A stretch of 64,000 nt of DNA from positions 434,001 through 498,000 of the forward strand of contig JACGCM010002202.1 of NCBI GenBank assembly GCA_014058105.1, read 5' to 3'. Shown here piece after piece: positions 1-9,292 of the stretch (positions are counted from its first letter, which is position 1; each line of letters begins with the position of its first letter). The notes beneath the pieces were generated by a model. It saw only the letters and a program-made list of their open reading frames with translations. It searched no databases and was not told the DNA's origin. Source of the stretch: Kingdonia uniflora. Lineage: Eukaryota > Streptophyta > Magnoliopsida > Ranunculales > Circaeasteraceae. The position numbers were made by a program, and so were the translations under genes.

Positions 1-596
1 GTGTCTTAAATTTAAGTCCTTCCAACCATTTATAGATTTTCGAAACCAATGTCCATTTGCCGGATGTAAGTATGACGCTCATCTTCGACGGTCATATTGT
101 GCAGGATTATACATGGATACATAACATTTCCTAGATCACTAGGTTTCCAAAATCGCGCACTGTGTGCCAATATTTCAAATCTAACTTGTAATACCTAAAA
201 GCACGTTCTACGTCTTTCCGGCATGCTTCTTGGCACTTAGAAAAATGTCTTTCGGCATCGTTGGACGGATTTCTTATGGTTTGAACAAGTGTTTGCCATT
301 TTGGATAGACTTCATCCGCTAAGTAATACCCCATCGTATGCGGTACCGTGCCTATCTGATAATTGCATGGTGGCGCAACTCCATTAGACAAGTTGTTGAA
401 TAGCCACCCTTGATGCAAGGCGTTAACGTCGTTATTAGAACCGGGCATCCCAAAGAATGCATGCCATATCCACAGATCTTGCGATGCAACCGCTTCTAAA
501 ATCACCGTTGGCATTTTCTTATACCTAGTATATTGTCATGCCCACCCGGTAAGACAATTCTTCCATTTCCAATACATACAATCTAAACTAGCTAAC
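1..596 (-). pseudogene. Harbinger-type transposase, C-terminal (DDE) part
   Basis: Continues the transposase on the far side of the copia insertion. From 592 downwards it reads ASLDCMYWKWKNC (first catalytic Asp), then a TGA stop, VILEAVASQDLWIWHAFFG, PGSNNDVN (second Asp), the HTMGYYLADEVYPKW block and CRKDVERAF. A frame change follows near 150-180, after which the other frame gives LGNVMYPCIILHNM and VEDERH, the usual C-terminal motif. The order of motifs is as in HARBI1-like proteins, but the stop and the frameshift make it a pseudogene. Confidence 0.88.
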
Positions 597-2329
597 TAAA
601 AGAGTTTGAGCAACTCGAACCATGTAAACCGGGTATGATCATCAACGAATATTGCGTAGTATTTAAAACATGAAATGGAACTAACAAGAGATGGCCCCCA
701 AAGATCCACATGAACAAGATCAAACGGCTTATTACAACGCTTTGAGTTTGCAGGAAATGGGAGCCGATGGCTCTTTCCCATTTGACAACTAACACAAACG
801 TGACCATTCGAAGAATGGCTTGATTTATTGAAAGAAATAAAACCAGAACGACAAAGTGAATCTACGATCTTCGGGGATGCGTGTCCTAGGCAAAGGTGCC
901 ATTGATCTTGAGTTGCATTTATTGAACTTGAACTGGTAGCAAGAAGAGCTTGATGATCACGATCGAGGGTGTAGAGACCATGACGCCTACTGCCCTTCCC
1001 CAACACTTTCCTGGTTCTCCGGTCCTTGATAATAAAACCGTAAGGAGTGAATTCAAATAAGCAATCATTATCAGTAGTAAACTTACTAAAAGATAATAAA
1101 TTATTTTGGATTTGAGGAACAAGAAGAGCATGATTTAGTTTAAAATTACCAAAATATGTGGATATAGGAATGTCACCAGAATGCATAATTTTAAGGGGAG
1201 AACCATTTCCGACTAGGACTCGATCACTTCCATGATAAGGGACTAATTTAGAAAAGTTACCTGCATTGTTGGTTATGTGAGCGGAAGCACCACTGTCGGG
1301 GTACCATTCAGGGTCTGCTGGATCATGGATAGCAAGGGTATTAAGAGCTTCAGGCATATTTTCAGACTGATAAGCATGATTGTACCTTTGATAACATTGA
1401 CGAGCTGTGTGCCCACCAATTCCACATATTTGACATATTACGCGTGCAGTGAATCGATCCGAACCACCTGAGGAGCGGTTTAGACTATTAGAAGACCCCC
1501 CACATTGAGACGATGTTCTTTGTTGATAAGAGGGGGTACGACGCTGGTTCTCGTTGTTGTTTTTGTTGACATATCGAGTGTAGTTAGGTCATTCAGACTG
1601 ACCACCTCGATAATTACGTCCACCACTTCGGCCTCCACCTCTTTGAGCAGTGAAAGTGGTAGAATTAGCAGGTGAAGATGTTTGAACATTATAGACAGTG
1701 TTCAATAGATGTTCATGAGCTAAAATAGCTGGAACAATTTCACGGAATGAAAGTAGCGCATTATTTACCGTCAATGTAGTGGCAAAAATTTGATAGTCTG
1801 GACCAAGACCACGTAGCAGCCAATGTACCATGTCATCCTCAGGAACATGATGTCCGATTGCGGCAAGAGCATCAAGTTTTCCTTTATACTTCCGAATATG
1901 ATCAGAAGCCGGCGAGGAACCCCGTCAAAGATTCTGGAGTTCATCACGCAGTTGGATCTCATTTGTTTTCGACCTCGGCGAAAAGGTATCACCTAGAAAA
2001 GCCTAAACATCGTGGGAGAGATTGAGACCCATAACTTGCCCCATGATTTCCTCTGACAATGTAGAGTAAATCATATGAGGAACAAATTGTTTTGTAAGTT
2101 CCCACTGAGTGTAATCAGTGTTCACTTCTTCATTCTTCGCATTTTTGATGGTTTTTGGAGGAGCGGGATTTGAACCATCAACAAAGCCAAAAAGCTTTTG
2201 ACTCTTCAAGAGAGTTGTCAAGTGTGTCTTCCAAATGAGGTATTTGGTTGAGGGGAATTTGATGGAAACCATGTTTGTGGCAGATGGTAGTGAGTAAGAG
2301 GATTGGAGGAGAACATTGTTGTTGGCCAT
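597..2329 (-). pseudogene. Copia gag-pol fragment (gag, zinc knuckle, protease, N-terminal integrase)
   Basis: Likely start is the ATG at 2329 (MANNNVLLQ...). Gag carries KYLIWKTHLTTLLKSQKLFG, the usual copia gag opening. A CCHC knuckle (CQICGIGGHTARQC) lies near 1386-1440, the protease motif WYPDSGASAHIT near 1280-1310, then the pre-integrase block (WHLCLGHAS) and the integrase HVDLWGP and FVDDHTRFTW motifs. Gag and pol are in different frames with stops between them, so the reading is broken at about 1990 and 1589. The integrase frame ends in LTR sequence after FTWFELLKLF. Not functional. Confidence 0.88.
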
Positions 2330-2367
2330 TTGGGAAGAAGAAGGTAGGTAACCTTGCTCTGGTACCA

Positions 2368-2618
2368 TAAAAGAGTTTGAGCAACTCTGAAGATTTCTGA
2401 AAACTAAGTTTTCTTTCTTATTTGTCTCACGTACACATACAGCTATATATAGAAATATTATAACTGAATTACAAGATTGAAGCTGATATTGTGGAGAAGA
2501 ATCATTAACCTCTTTGACTAGAGAATAATAAATCTTCTAGGAGAGATACTTGGAGAAGCTTAAGTCCAGTAGAGATTATCTTCTTCAGCAAGATCATGAC
2601 TTGGCATTATCTTTAATA
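2368..2618 (-). repeat. 5' LTR of the nested copia element
   Basis: 251 bp, starting TATTAAAG at 2618 and ending CTCTTTTA at 2368 on the minus strand. The primer-binding site follows at once. The 20 bp TAAAAGAGTTTGAGCAACTC at 2368-2387 recur exactly at 597-616 and are all that is left of the 3' LTR. Confidence 0.85.
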
Positions 2619-3255
2619 CTAACATCTCTGGGAAACCTTGCGATTCATTCACTTCTAACAAGTGTAATGTATCGTTTTCATTGGGAGATCTAAGATATTG
2701 AGCTTTGAATTGTGTTATAATTGTTTTACAAAATTCTTTCAAGCTCAAGATAGTCGTAGACTCCCCAATCCGAACGTATTCTTCTTGGGCGTTTGCGCTC
2801 GTACCGTAACATAAGCCCATCATCTGCGTAAATAAGCCCATCGTCTTTGCGGCATTTTCTCGTTGAATAAAATAGGGGTTCGAAGAAAGAATTTGATCAT
2901 AAATACGTTGATACACACCTTCGCTCATACGGAATCGACGACGAAATGAGATACCTTAGAAAGATGGGTTGGGGACGAAGTACTCCCGATTAAGGCTAAA
3001 CTCCCCCAATTTATGATCACGTTCTTTCCGCTTGTCGACCATTCCCTTTTTACTACCTCGCCTCCGTGATGATGTCGCCTCTTGCTCTCTTTCTTCTGCT
3101 TCTCCCATCTCAATCATAATTTTGCTATACTTGTGCAATAACTCTATTTGACGTTGGAAGACCTCTTCGCTTCTGGACGATGATGAAGATGATGACTCCA
3201 AAGATGAGAGTGATGGATCAGACATGATTAGGTCAGCAAGAATTTCGTCATACAT
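2619..3255 (-). pseudogene. Harbinger-type transposase, N-terminal part
   Basis: Reads on the minus strand from ATG at 3255. A Ser-rich, acidic N-terminus is followed by the FRRRFRM segment and then YGTSA and EYVRIGEST motifs typical of plant HARBI1-like transposases (DDE_Tnp_4 family). The frame runs unbroken from 3255 to 2619 except for one TAA at about position 2938, just before the GISFRRRFRM segment. It stops being transposase at the codons for GFPEML, where a copia LTR begins. The continuation, starting ASLDCMYW, is found at 592 and below. The first catalytic Asp therefore lies beyond the insertion. Confidence 0.88.
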
Positions 3256-3749
3256 AATTAGATGAACTTGATAAGAATAAACTAAGGTTGAGTTTTGAGA
3301 TTTAAAAGGAATGAGTTGAGTGTAAGAGAATAAGAGAGTAGAAGATGACTGGGTTTTATAGATGCAAAAAAACTAACCGTTTATAGCCGTTGAGCTTCTT
3401 GTTGAAGAAGTTTGATCAAGGGAAAACCAGGTATGGAGGGGAAACATTGAGAACCAAACTTATGCCTAAAACTTGTAGGGAGTTGCCGCGCAGTTCTGAA
3501 CCGCGCGGCAAGGGACCTTTTAAAACATGACAAATGGCATGATCTCATTGGTTTAAAGGCTACCCGCAGTTCTGAAGGGCGCGGTATCGATCCACCCAAA
3601 ATCTACCCAGAGGGTGGAAAATCGACCTCTGGGTTTGTTTTTAACCTGCCAGGTCAGCAACCGACCCAGCTGCTGTGGGGTTGATTTGCTGATTTTGGGG
3701 TCGATTGGCGCCAGATCAGCAATCGACCCAGCTGCTGTGGATGCTCTTA

Positions 3750-4562
3750 TAGTAGTAGAGATGTTGTATGTAGTCAAGGCCACAGTATATGTTTCCAAAA
3801 AAAAATCATTTACTTTCATGCAAAATGATTACATGAATATAATTTGGGTTGCTGGAGACGATAATTTCAGATAATTTTGACAAAAAAATGATTACCAGTA
3901 ACCTCGTCTGATTAGCAAAGTTAAAATAAACAAATTATAGAAGAGAAACATGGAAAGGAATGCAAAGTACATTATTCTAAAGAAGATAAGAAACTAAGAA
4001 CGCAAATGTTCCAACTATAACAAATAGACATTGTTAGCTCATAAATGGTGTCATTGTCTTTGATCGTTTCATAAAAATAACCAAAACTAAGGTTGCAATC
4101 TCAACGCTAAAAGGAACTCTTCACGGACCAACCAAAATTTTTCCACAAATTTAATCCCTTTTTGCTCTCTATCGAATCAATTTTAGGATAGAGGAAATAC
4201 TCACTTCCAACCACAAAGAGTTTTTCACAAGTGCCGACAGTATCTTAACTCCACAACAGAGGAAGGAAATACAATATATAGCCCTTACCAACAGAACAGA
4301 AAAACCAACAAATAATTTCAATACTTCCATCCTAAAAAACTGTATAGCAAAGGAATCAACAATGTCAAAACAACAACAAAAAAAGGCTGATAAAATTCCA
4401 CTACTTGATATCAACTCTGCATATCTCATACCCAGATACCTTACATTCAGCTAAATGAGTAGCAATTAAAAACTTAACTGGTACGGGGCGTACAGCGGTA
4501 CCATCACTTGAAATTTGAAGTTTGACAGTTGACATAAATACTCATCTATTTGCTCATAAAGA
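3750..4562. other. Intergenic, no gene seen
   Basis: AT-rich DNA between the Harbinger end and the mTERF stop codon. It presumably includes the mTERF 3' untranslated region on the minus strand. No coding similarity or clear repeat was found. Confidence 0.5.
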
Positions 4563-5738
4563 CTATGAATTATTTTGAAATCCTCGAAATTCCATCCTAC
4601 CTTGATGTGCTTCCACAACTTCTGGAATCTCGCCTTGATACTTATTCACAAACCTCTTCAAGAAATTATTCCCATTACAAGTTAGTGCTGATGGTATATT
4701 AATGTCCTTCTTAACCAGAATACCCTTTGACATGAGCAGCTGCAGAACTGAGCACCTGGGAATAATATTCTTCTCTAAACTACACATCATAAGCATAGGG
4801 TGCCTGGAAACCACTATAGGCTTCCACTCTAAAATTGTTACAAAGAAATGCATTAGTTTCCTGATCTTCATCTCTGATGGCCCCATAAAATAGGGTTTCA
4901 ATTTGAACGCCAAAATAATCTCCTCCTCTGACAAACCAAAACTTTTATAAGCATCCATTTTCTGTTTCAGTATCATTTCGCTAAATGATACCAGCGTTGC
5001 CACCGCTGAAATGAACTTCCCACTTGTAGGATCAAATTCCAGTTGTCTAGCCTTCGCAATAGCCACTGCTACTCGATTCGGATTTCCTGTAAGGGTGTCC
5101 GGGTAATTTATGATCCATCTACAAATATTAGGTTCAGGTACACCATGATTCCGCAAGATTGAGATGTTGGGTTCCATTACTTTCTCCACATTGTACATAA
5201 GTAAACGGGGATAATTCTTGAGAGCAGATACGAGGTTGCTTTCAGTGACCACCAAGGTTCTAATATAATTACAAGAAGGGACGATTACATTTTCTAAGCT
5301 CCTGGAAAAGAGCAAAGGTTGGTTAGAGATGAGGTGTGTAAGTAAATGAGTTGGAAAACCCAGAGATTTGAAATAATCAATCTTGGGTTTAAGGATTTCG
5401 CCCGAGTTATAATGAAATATTTTAGGCAACTTGGTGATGAGTTTTGTGATTTGGGTATCGGTGAAACCATGAGCTTTGAAGAGCTCAAGTACAGAGTCTG
5501 CCTTCTGTGTAGACGTAATGTTGATCTTTTTCGAAGCCTTAGTAGCGGATTCTAACGAGAACCCACACGAGTTTACGAGGTAAGAAACAGTAATAAATGA
5601 TTTCTCAGATTCTGATTTGGATTTTAGAGATTGGGTTTGAAGATAACAAACACGAGGTCTTATTGATGAAGAAGCTCTATTACTACTAGTTTGTCTGATT
5701 AGAATCTCTTTCAAAAGAAATCGAAACATTGAAAACAC
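4563..5738 (-). CDS. mTERF family protein (organelle transcription termination factor type)
   Basis: Intact single-exon gene of 391 aa, a usual size for plant mTERF proteins. The N-terminus (about residues 1-40) is rich in Arg and Ser with almost no acidic residues, as in a mitochondrial or plastid targeting peptide. From about residue 55 it carries repeated helical mTERF units of about 30 residues, seen as recurring LKPKIDYFKSLGF, VEPNISILRNHGV-like and MKIRKLMHFF segments with the typical proline before each helix pair (LPKIFHYN, YPRLLMYN, HPMLMM). Family members bind nucleic acid in mitochondria or chloroplasts and affect transcription, splicing or transcript stability; the exact target cannot be told. 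It most resembles the large plant-expanded group of intronless mTERFs. The start is the first in-frame ATG; a second Met (codon 4) follows closely. Confidence 0.95.
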   Translation of the reverse strand: MFSMFRFLLKEILIRQTSSNRASSSIRPRVCYLQTQSLKSKSESEKSFITVSYLVNSCGFSLESATKASKKINITSTQKADSVLELFKAHGFTDTQITKLITKLPKIFHYNSGEILKPKIDYFKSLGFPTHLLTHLISNQPLLFSRSLENVIVPSCNYIRTLVVTESNLVSALKNYPRLLMYNVEKVMEPNISILRNHGVPEPNICRWIINYPDTLTGNPNRVAVAIAKARQLEFDPTSGKFISAVATLVSFSEMILKQKMDAYKSFGLSEEEIILAFKLKPYFMGPSEMKIRKLMHFFVTILEWKPIVVSRHPMLMMCSLEKNIIPRCSVLQLLMSKGILVKKDINIPSALTCNGNNFLKRFVNKYQGEIPEVVEAHQGRMEFRGFQNNS

Positions 5739-7680
5739 AAAATGGGGTTTCGATTAAACTTACTGAATCAATGAGTTTGAAGATTTCGATCCAAATCGAC
5801 TTCGGCACTCCACAAAAATCCTGATTCGCTCCCACAATGAAGTTTTAAACCCTAATTATTTGCCGCTTTTGACCTCGAAAGTTGCCGACTGATTTGGCTT
5901 AATAATGATTTCTTTCTACGAAAAATGCCAAGTGATTTGTTTTGAAGCATACAACACACATGGTGGCCTTGTAGCAGATGTAGAAATGTACCCATCCATT
6001 CACTGCCTTTCAATGTTTTCTCCCAAAACTTTTATTAGATCTTGAGGGAATGTCAAATTGTATTATTGATACCCTTTAATCCGTATTCATACAGGACAGG
6101 GTCAATGGGCGATCAATAAGGTCTATGGCCTAGGTTGGTGACCTCCATCACACTTTGGAGGGGCGCTCGCTTAACATCTCCCCAAGTGGGAGAGTGTACG
6201 TCATAATTTGTTATTGAGGGGGTACGCGTTCGCGTGACCCCTGTCAATACCTTAATTCAATGTTTTTAGAGAATCTTAAATAATTTGCATTCCTTAATTT
6301 GTTGCCGCATCCTATCTATTCTATTTGACAGATTTCCCATACTTCATTCCTGAATCGCCTTCTGGCTGAGATTTCCAGTAACATTTCTTCACTTAGAAAT
6401 TTTCCAAGTCTAGTATAAGGTTTATTACCAACTGAGAATATTAGCATTGGGAAAGTTCATTCCTAACTGAAGCCACCTTACAAATAAGCCAAAAACCTAA
6501 ACTTAAAAAACCAAAATACAAAAAAATCTAAGCACTTCAACATGTGTCCTGACGTACTGGACAATTTTTCCTTCCCATTGCTATCAACTCGGCATTGAGA
6601 AATTATACCACAACACTATTGGGGAAACAACTATTTTCAGAATTGGAATGAAATAACTACTTTGATATCACCAAACCTAAATCGATAAATCAAAGTATTT
6701 GGAATTACAAATATATTCCAGAATGCACAAATTAAATTAAGTTCTAGAAAATAAATTAGTTTTTAGTCCACAATAACAAATAACCCTGAAATTATGTTAC
6801 TCATTAAGGAATTAGGCAATCATAGTGAAAATTAAATACAAATTACACAATCCGATCGAGTGAGAGAGAAAGAGCGAGAGAGGGAGAACTTAGTTGTAGA
6901 GAGTATACCAAATTTGAAACCATAAAAACCAACACAAAGCAAGCCTTAGAAGCATTAGAAGAACTTTATCCCCAAAAACGAATCGAATGCTATTGCCCGT
7001 GTGAAAGAGCTGAAACAAGCACCTCCTTATAAGAGAAACCATACATATATTCTTGCTAATCAAGGAGTTAATGAGCACCTCCTTGGTCTTAGAGATTAGG
7101 GGTTTGTGAATTGTAATTTTATTATAAGAGTAGGTAGTTATGAGTAAATTTTGGGGCTTAGGTTTTCTTAGAAAGAGAGATTTATCTGTAACTCATGAAA
7201 ATAAATGTCGGATAGATATAGTTAGGTATCTTAAGATTTTACAGATTATGGGATTGTGATTTTGTAGCAAGAAGTGCTTATTATGTACAATTAGAAATTA
7301 GGGGTTTCATAGTTTGCAACCCTTAGAAGAAAATATTACATAGTTTCGCTATATTTTGTAGGAAATTAGAGATGACGGGTTTGTGATAGCAAAGGGTGCT
7401 TCTTATTTACACTTGTAAATTTGGGGTTCGATGTTATTTTGTAAGAGAAAACCTCTCTGCAACCCCAAAAAGAAAATGTATATACATGGGTTGATGTTTT
7501 TGGGCTGTTAGAGATTTGGGGTTTTGTTTTTCCGGCAAGAGTACATACATAGCATGCTAACTGCTAAGATTTAAGCTATAGCACAATTACCGTTGGTGAA
7601 TCATAAGCATCAACATATAATAAAATCAAGAACCCTTATCGGCACAAAATATTCAGGTGTTCTCAACTGTGACCGTATTG
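5739..7680. other. Intergenic, no gene seen
   Basis: Includes the mTERF upstream region. A short inverted repeat GGGTACGCGTTCGCGTGACCC lies near 6219-6240. A GA-rich tract lies at 6858-6890. Between 7090 and 7520 a loose motif (TTAGAGATTAGGGGTTTGTG and variants) recurs about four times, suggesting an old degenerate repeat. No ORF looks like a protein. Confidence 0.45.
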
Positions 7681-7957
7681 TTTGAGCACTAAAACCCAAT
7701 AATTCTCCGACAATGTTGATGCCAATGGGCAAACAAAAGTTCCCCACCAACAATGACGTAATCATAACCTTCCACTGATGCAAATTTTGTTACATTGAAG
7801 ACGAATTGGACGTATATTTGACCTGCAAGAATCAAGAATATATATATATTTTTTAAAACTCTTGGGTTTAATAGTGAAATGGACTGAAGTTAATCTACCT
7901 TGTTGTTGAGGAGAAAGAGAAGAAGCCACGGGAGAACATAAGGAAGCGGAGATTTCT
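7681..7957 (-). pseudogene. GMC oxidoreductase (mandelonitrile lyase / HOTHEAD-like) fragment
   Basis: Two exon pieces on the minus strand. The first (7957-7899) ends SSLSPQQQ with donor AAG|GTAGAT. The second begins at 7822 after TTGCAG and reads YVQFVFNVTKFASVEGYDYV, then IVGG, then after a 1-nt loss GTFVCPLASTLSENYWVLVL, then a stop. This matches the start of plant GMC oxidoreductases: a short secretory leader, then the YDYIIVGGGTAGCPLA FAD-binding loop. The frameshift falls inside that glycine-rich loop, and nothing further of the roughly 550-residue protein is present. Exon phases agree (G|GT). Recognition is from motif memory, not a database search. Confidence 0.65.
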
Positions 7958-9292
7958 TAAGTTTTATCAAATGGGTTTTATTGGTTTCTGTATTTGGTAG
8001 AGAGAGTGAAAGGGAAGGGAAGCATTCCGAGAATCAAAGCGTTCTCAGAAGTCAAAACCGGCATTTGGGTTGAGCCCACACTGCAGGTGTATCTTATTTA
8101 CCTTATATTTTCCTCTTTAAGTAGAAAATAGAATATCCACATTCTGAAATCATGAGTGTGTTATTAGTATTTAAGTAAGGAAGCCGGAGAAAACAGAGAC
8201 CATGAGACCAGTGGAATTACACAATAGTATTGAAGCAGAAACCTGGAAAATTCACGAAGTCGACAACAAGGGCAGGCACTAGCAAAGACCAAGAAAGCAG
8301 AATAAGCGAAGGTCAAGGAAAATACAGACATTAAGTGGAAAACTGCAAAGAGGCTTCCACCCTAGTTCTCAGCAACACCTCACTTAGCTCTGAATCCTTA
8401 TAGTCTGAGTTCTTCCAGTTGCTTCAAATACTTTCGAATCTCTTTTAATTTTATAGACCATAAATATATATGATAAAATTTGTTACATACGGTGTCGAAT
8501 ATATTCTTAGTTTACGTAAACAAGTGAAGATTTAGGGGGTAAAATTGTTTCCCTAGGTTACAATTAAGGAAATCTGCAGTACTAAGGGGCAATGCAAACA
8601 AGTCAAGCAGGTGCGGAATGATGTTAAAGGTAAAACCCAAACAAGTCAAGCAAGGTATAGTCTGCAAAGAAGTTAACGATAGAGTTGTGGAAGGAAATAA
8701 AAAAAGAATATTTAGGAGAAATGGTTGGATGTCTTAGTACAGAGTACAGAATAGGAGCAGAAGTGCAGGAATTTGAGATGACCAACATTCTGATGTGTAT
8801 ATATTGTACGATTGTGAAGCTCATCCACATCAGTCTTAGTTTTGGCACTCGATATAAATAGTAGCTACGACCTATAGGATTAAGTTCTCCAAACTTTAAG
8901 TGATATGCAAACTCCAACCCAATGTATCGATTAGAGATTAGAGGCAGAGAGCTTGAATGATAATCATCAAGGACAAGCTATACCCAATATATTATTGAGC
9001 TCTCGGAAAAATATTGATGTGACACAGATGGCCTCCTAGACGTTCCAATATTGAGAAATGATTAAGAGTTCCACTTTCAACAGTTGAGATTGCAAACCGG
9101 AAGCACCTATAGAGACACGATTATAACTTAATAATGATCTCCTCATTAACTATCCTCATGTCCTTAATACTACATACAATAACAGATACCAACACCACCA
9201 AACACTAAACCAACCCTAAAAAATGCTTAATTTTGAATTGAAACATATGTTCTTTTCTAAGGACACATACGTGTAGGATACAGGTGCGGAAC
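7958..9292. other. Intergenic, no gene seen
   Basis: AT-rich. No protein-like frame on either strand and no clear terminal repeats. The downstream (3') flank of the AP2 gene lies at its right side. Confidence 0.45.

Larger units (their letters stand above)
597..2618 (-). mobile_element. Internally deleted Ty1-copia element nested in the Harbinger transposase
   Basis: Flanked by the 5-bp duplication CTAAC at 592-596 and 2619-2623 (GTTAG on the coding strand). Removing the element and one copy joins the transposase codons in frame as M-L-A-S-L-D-C. The minus-strand order is 5' LTR (2618-2368), a tRNA-Met type primer site TGGTACCAGAGC (2367-2356), gag, protease and the start of integrase, then directly the last 20 bp of an LTR (616-597). 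The rest of integrase, RT, RNase H and nearly all of the 3' LTR are missing. LTR ends are TA...TA rather than TG...CA. Confidence 0.9.
1..3746 (-). mobile_element. PIF/Harbinger transposon, left end outside window, split by a copia element
   Basis: The transposase remnants at 1-596 and 2619-3255 belong to one element read on the minus strand. The right border is the terminal repeat GAGCATCCACAGCAGCTGGG (minus strand, starting at 3746), followed by TTA at 3747-3749, the 3-bp target used by PIF/Harbinger elements. Just inside it, 3590-3746 holds subterminal repeats: a block with GACCCAGCTGCTGTGG occurs twice about 70 bp apart. The second ORF of such elements (Myb-like) is not in the window. The left end lies before base 1. 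The element is dead: its transposase has in-frame stops, a frameshift and a retrotransposon inserted in the catalytic region. Confidence 0.85.
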
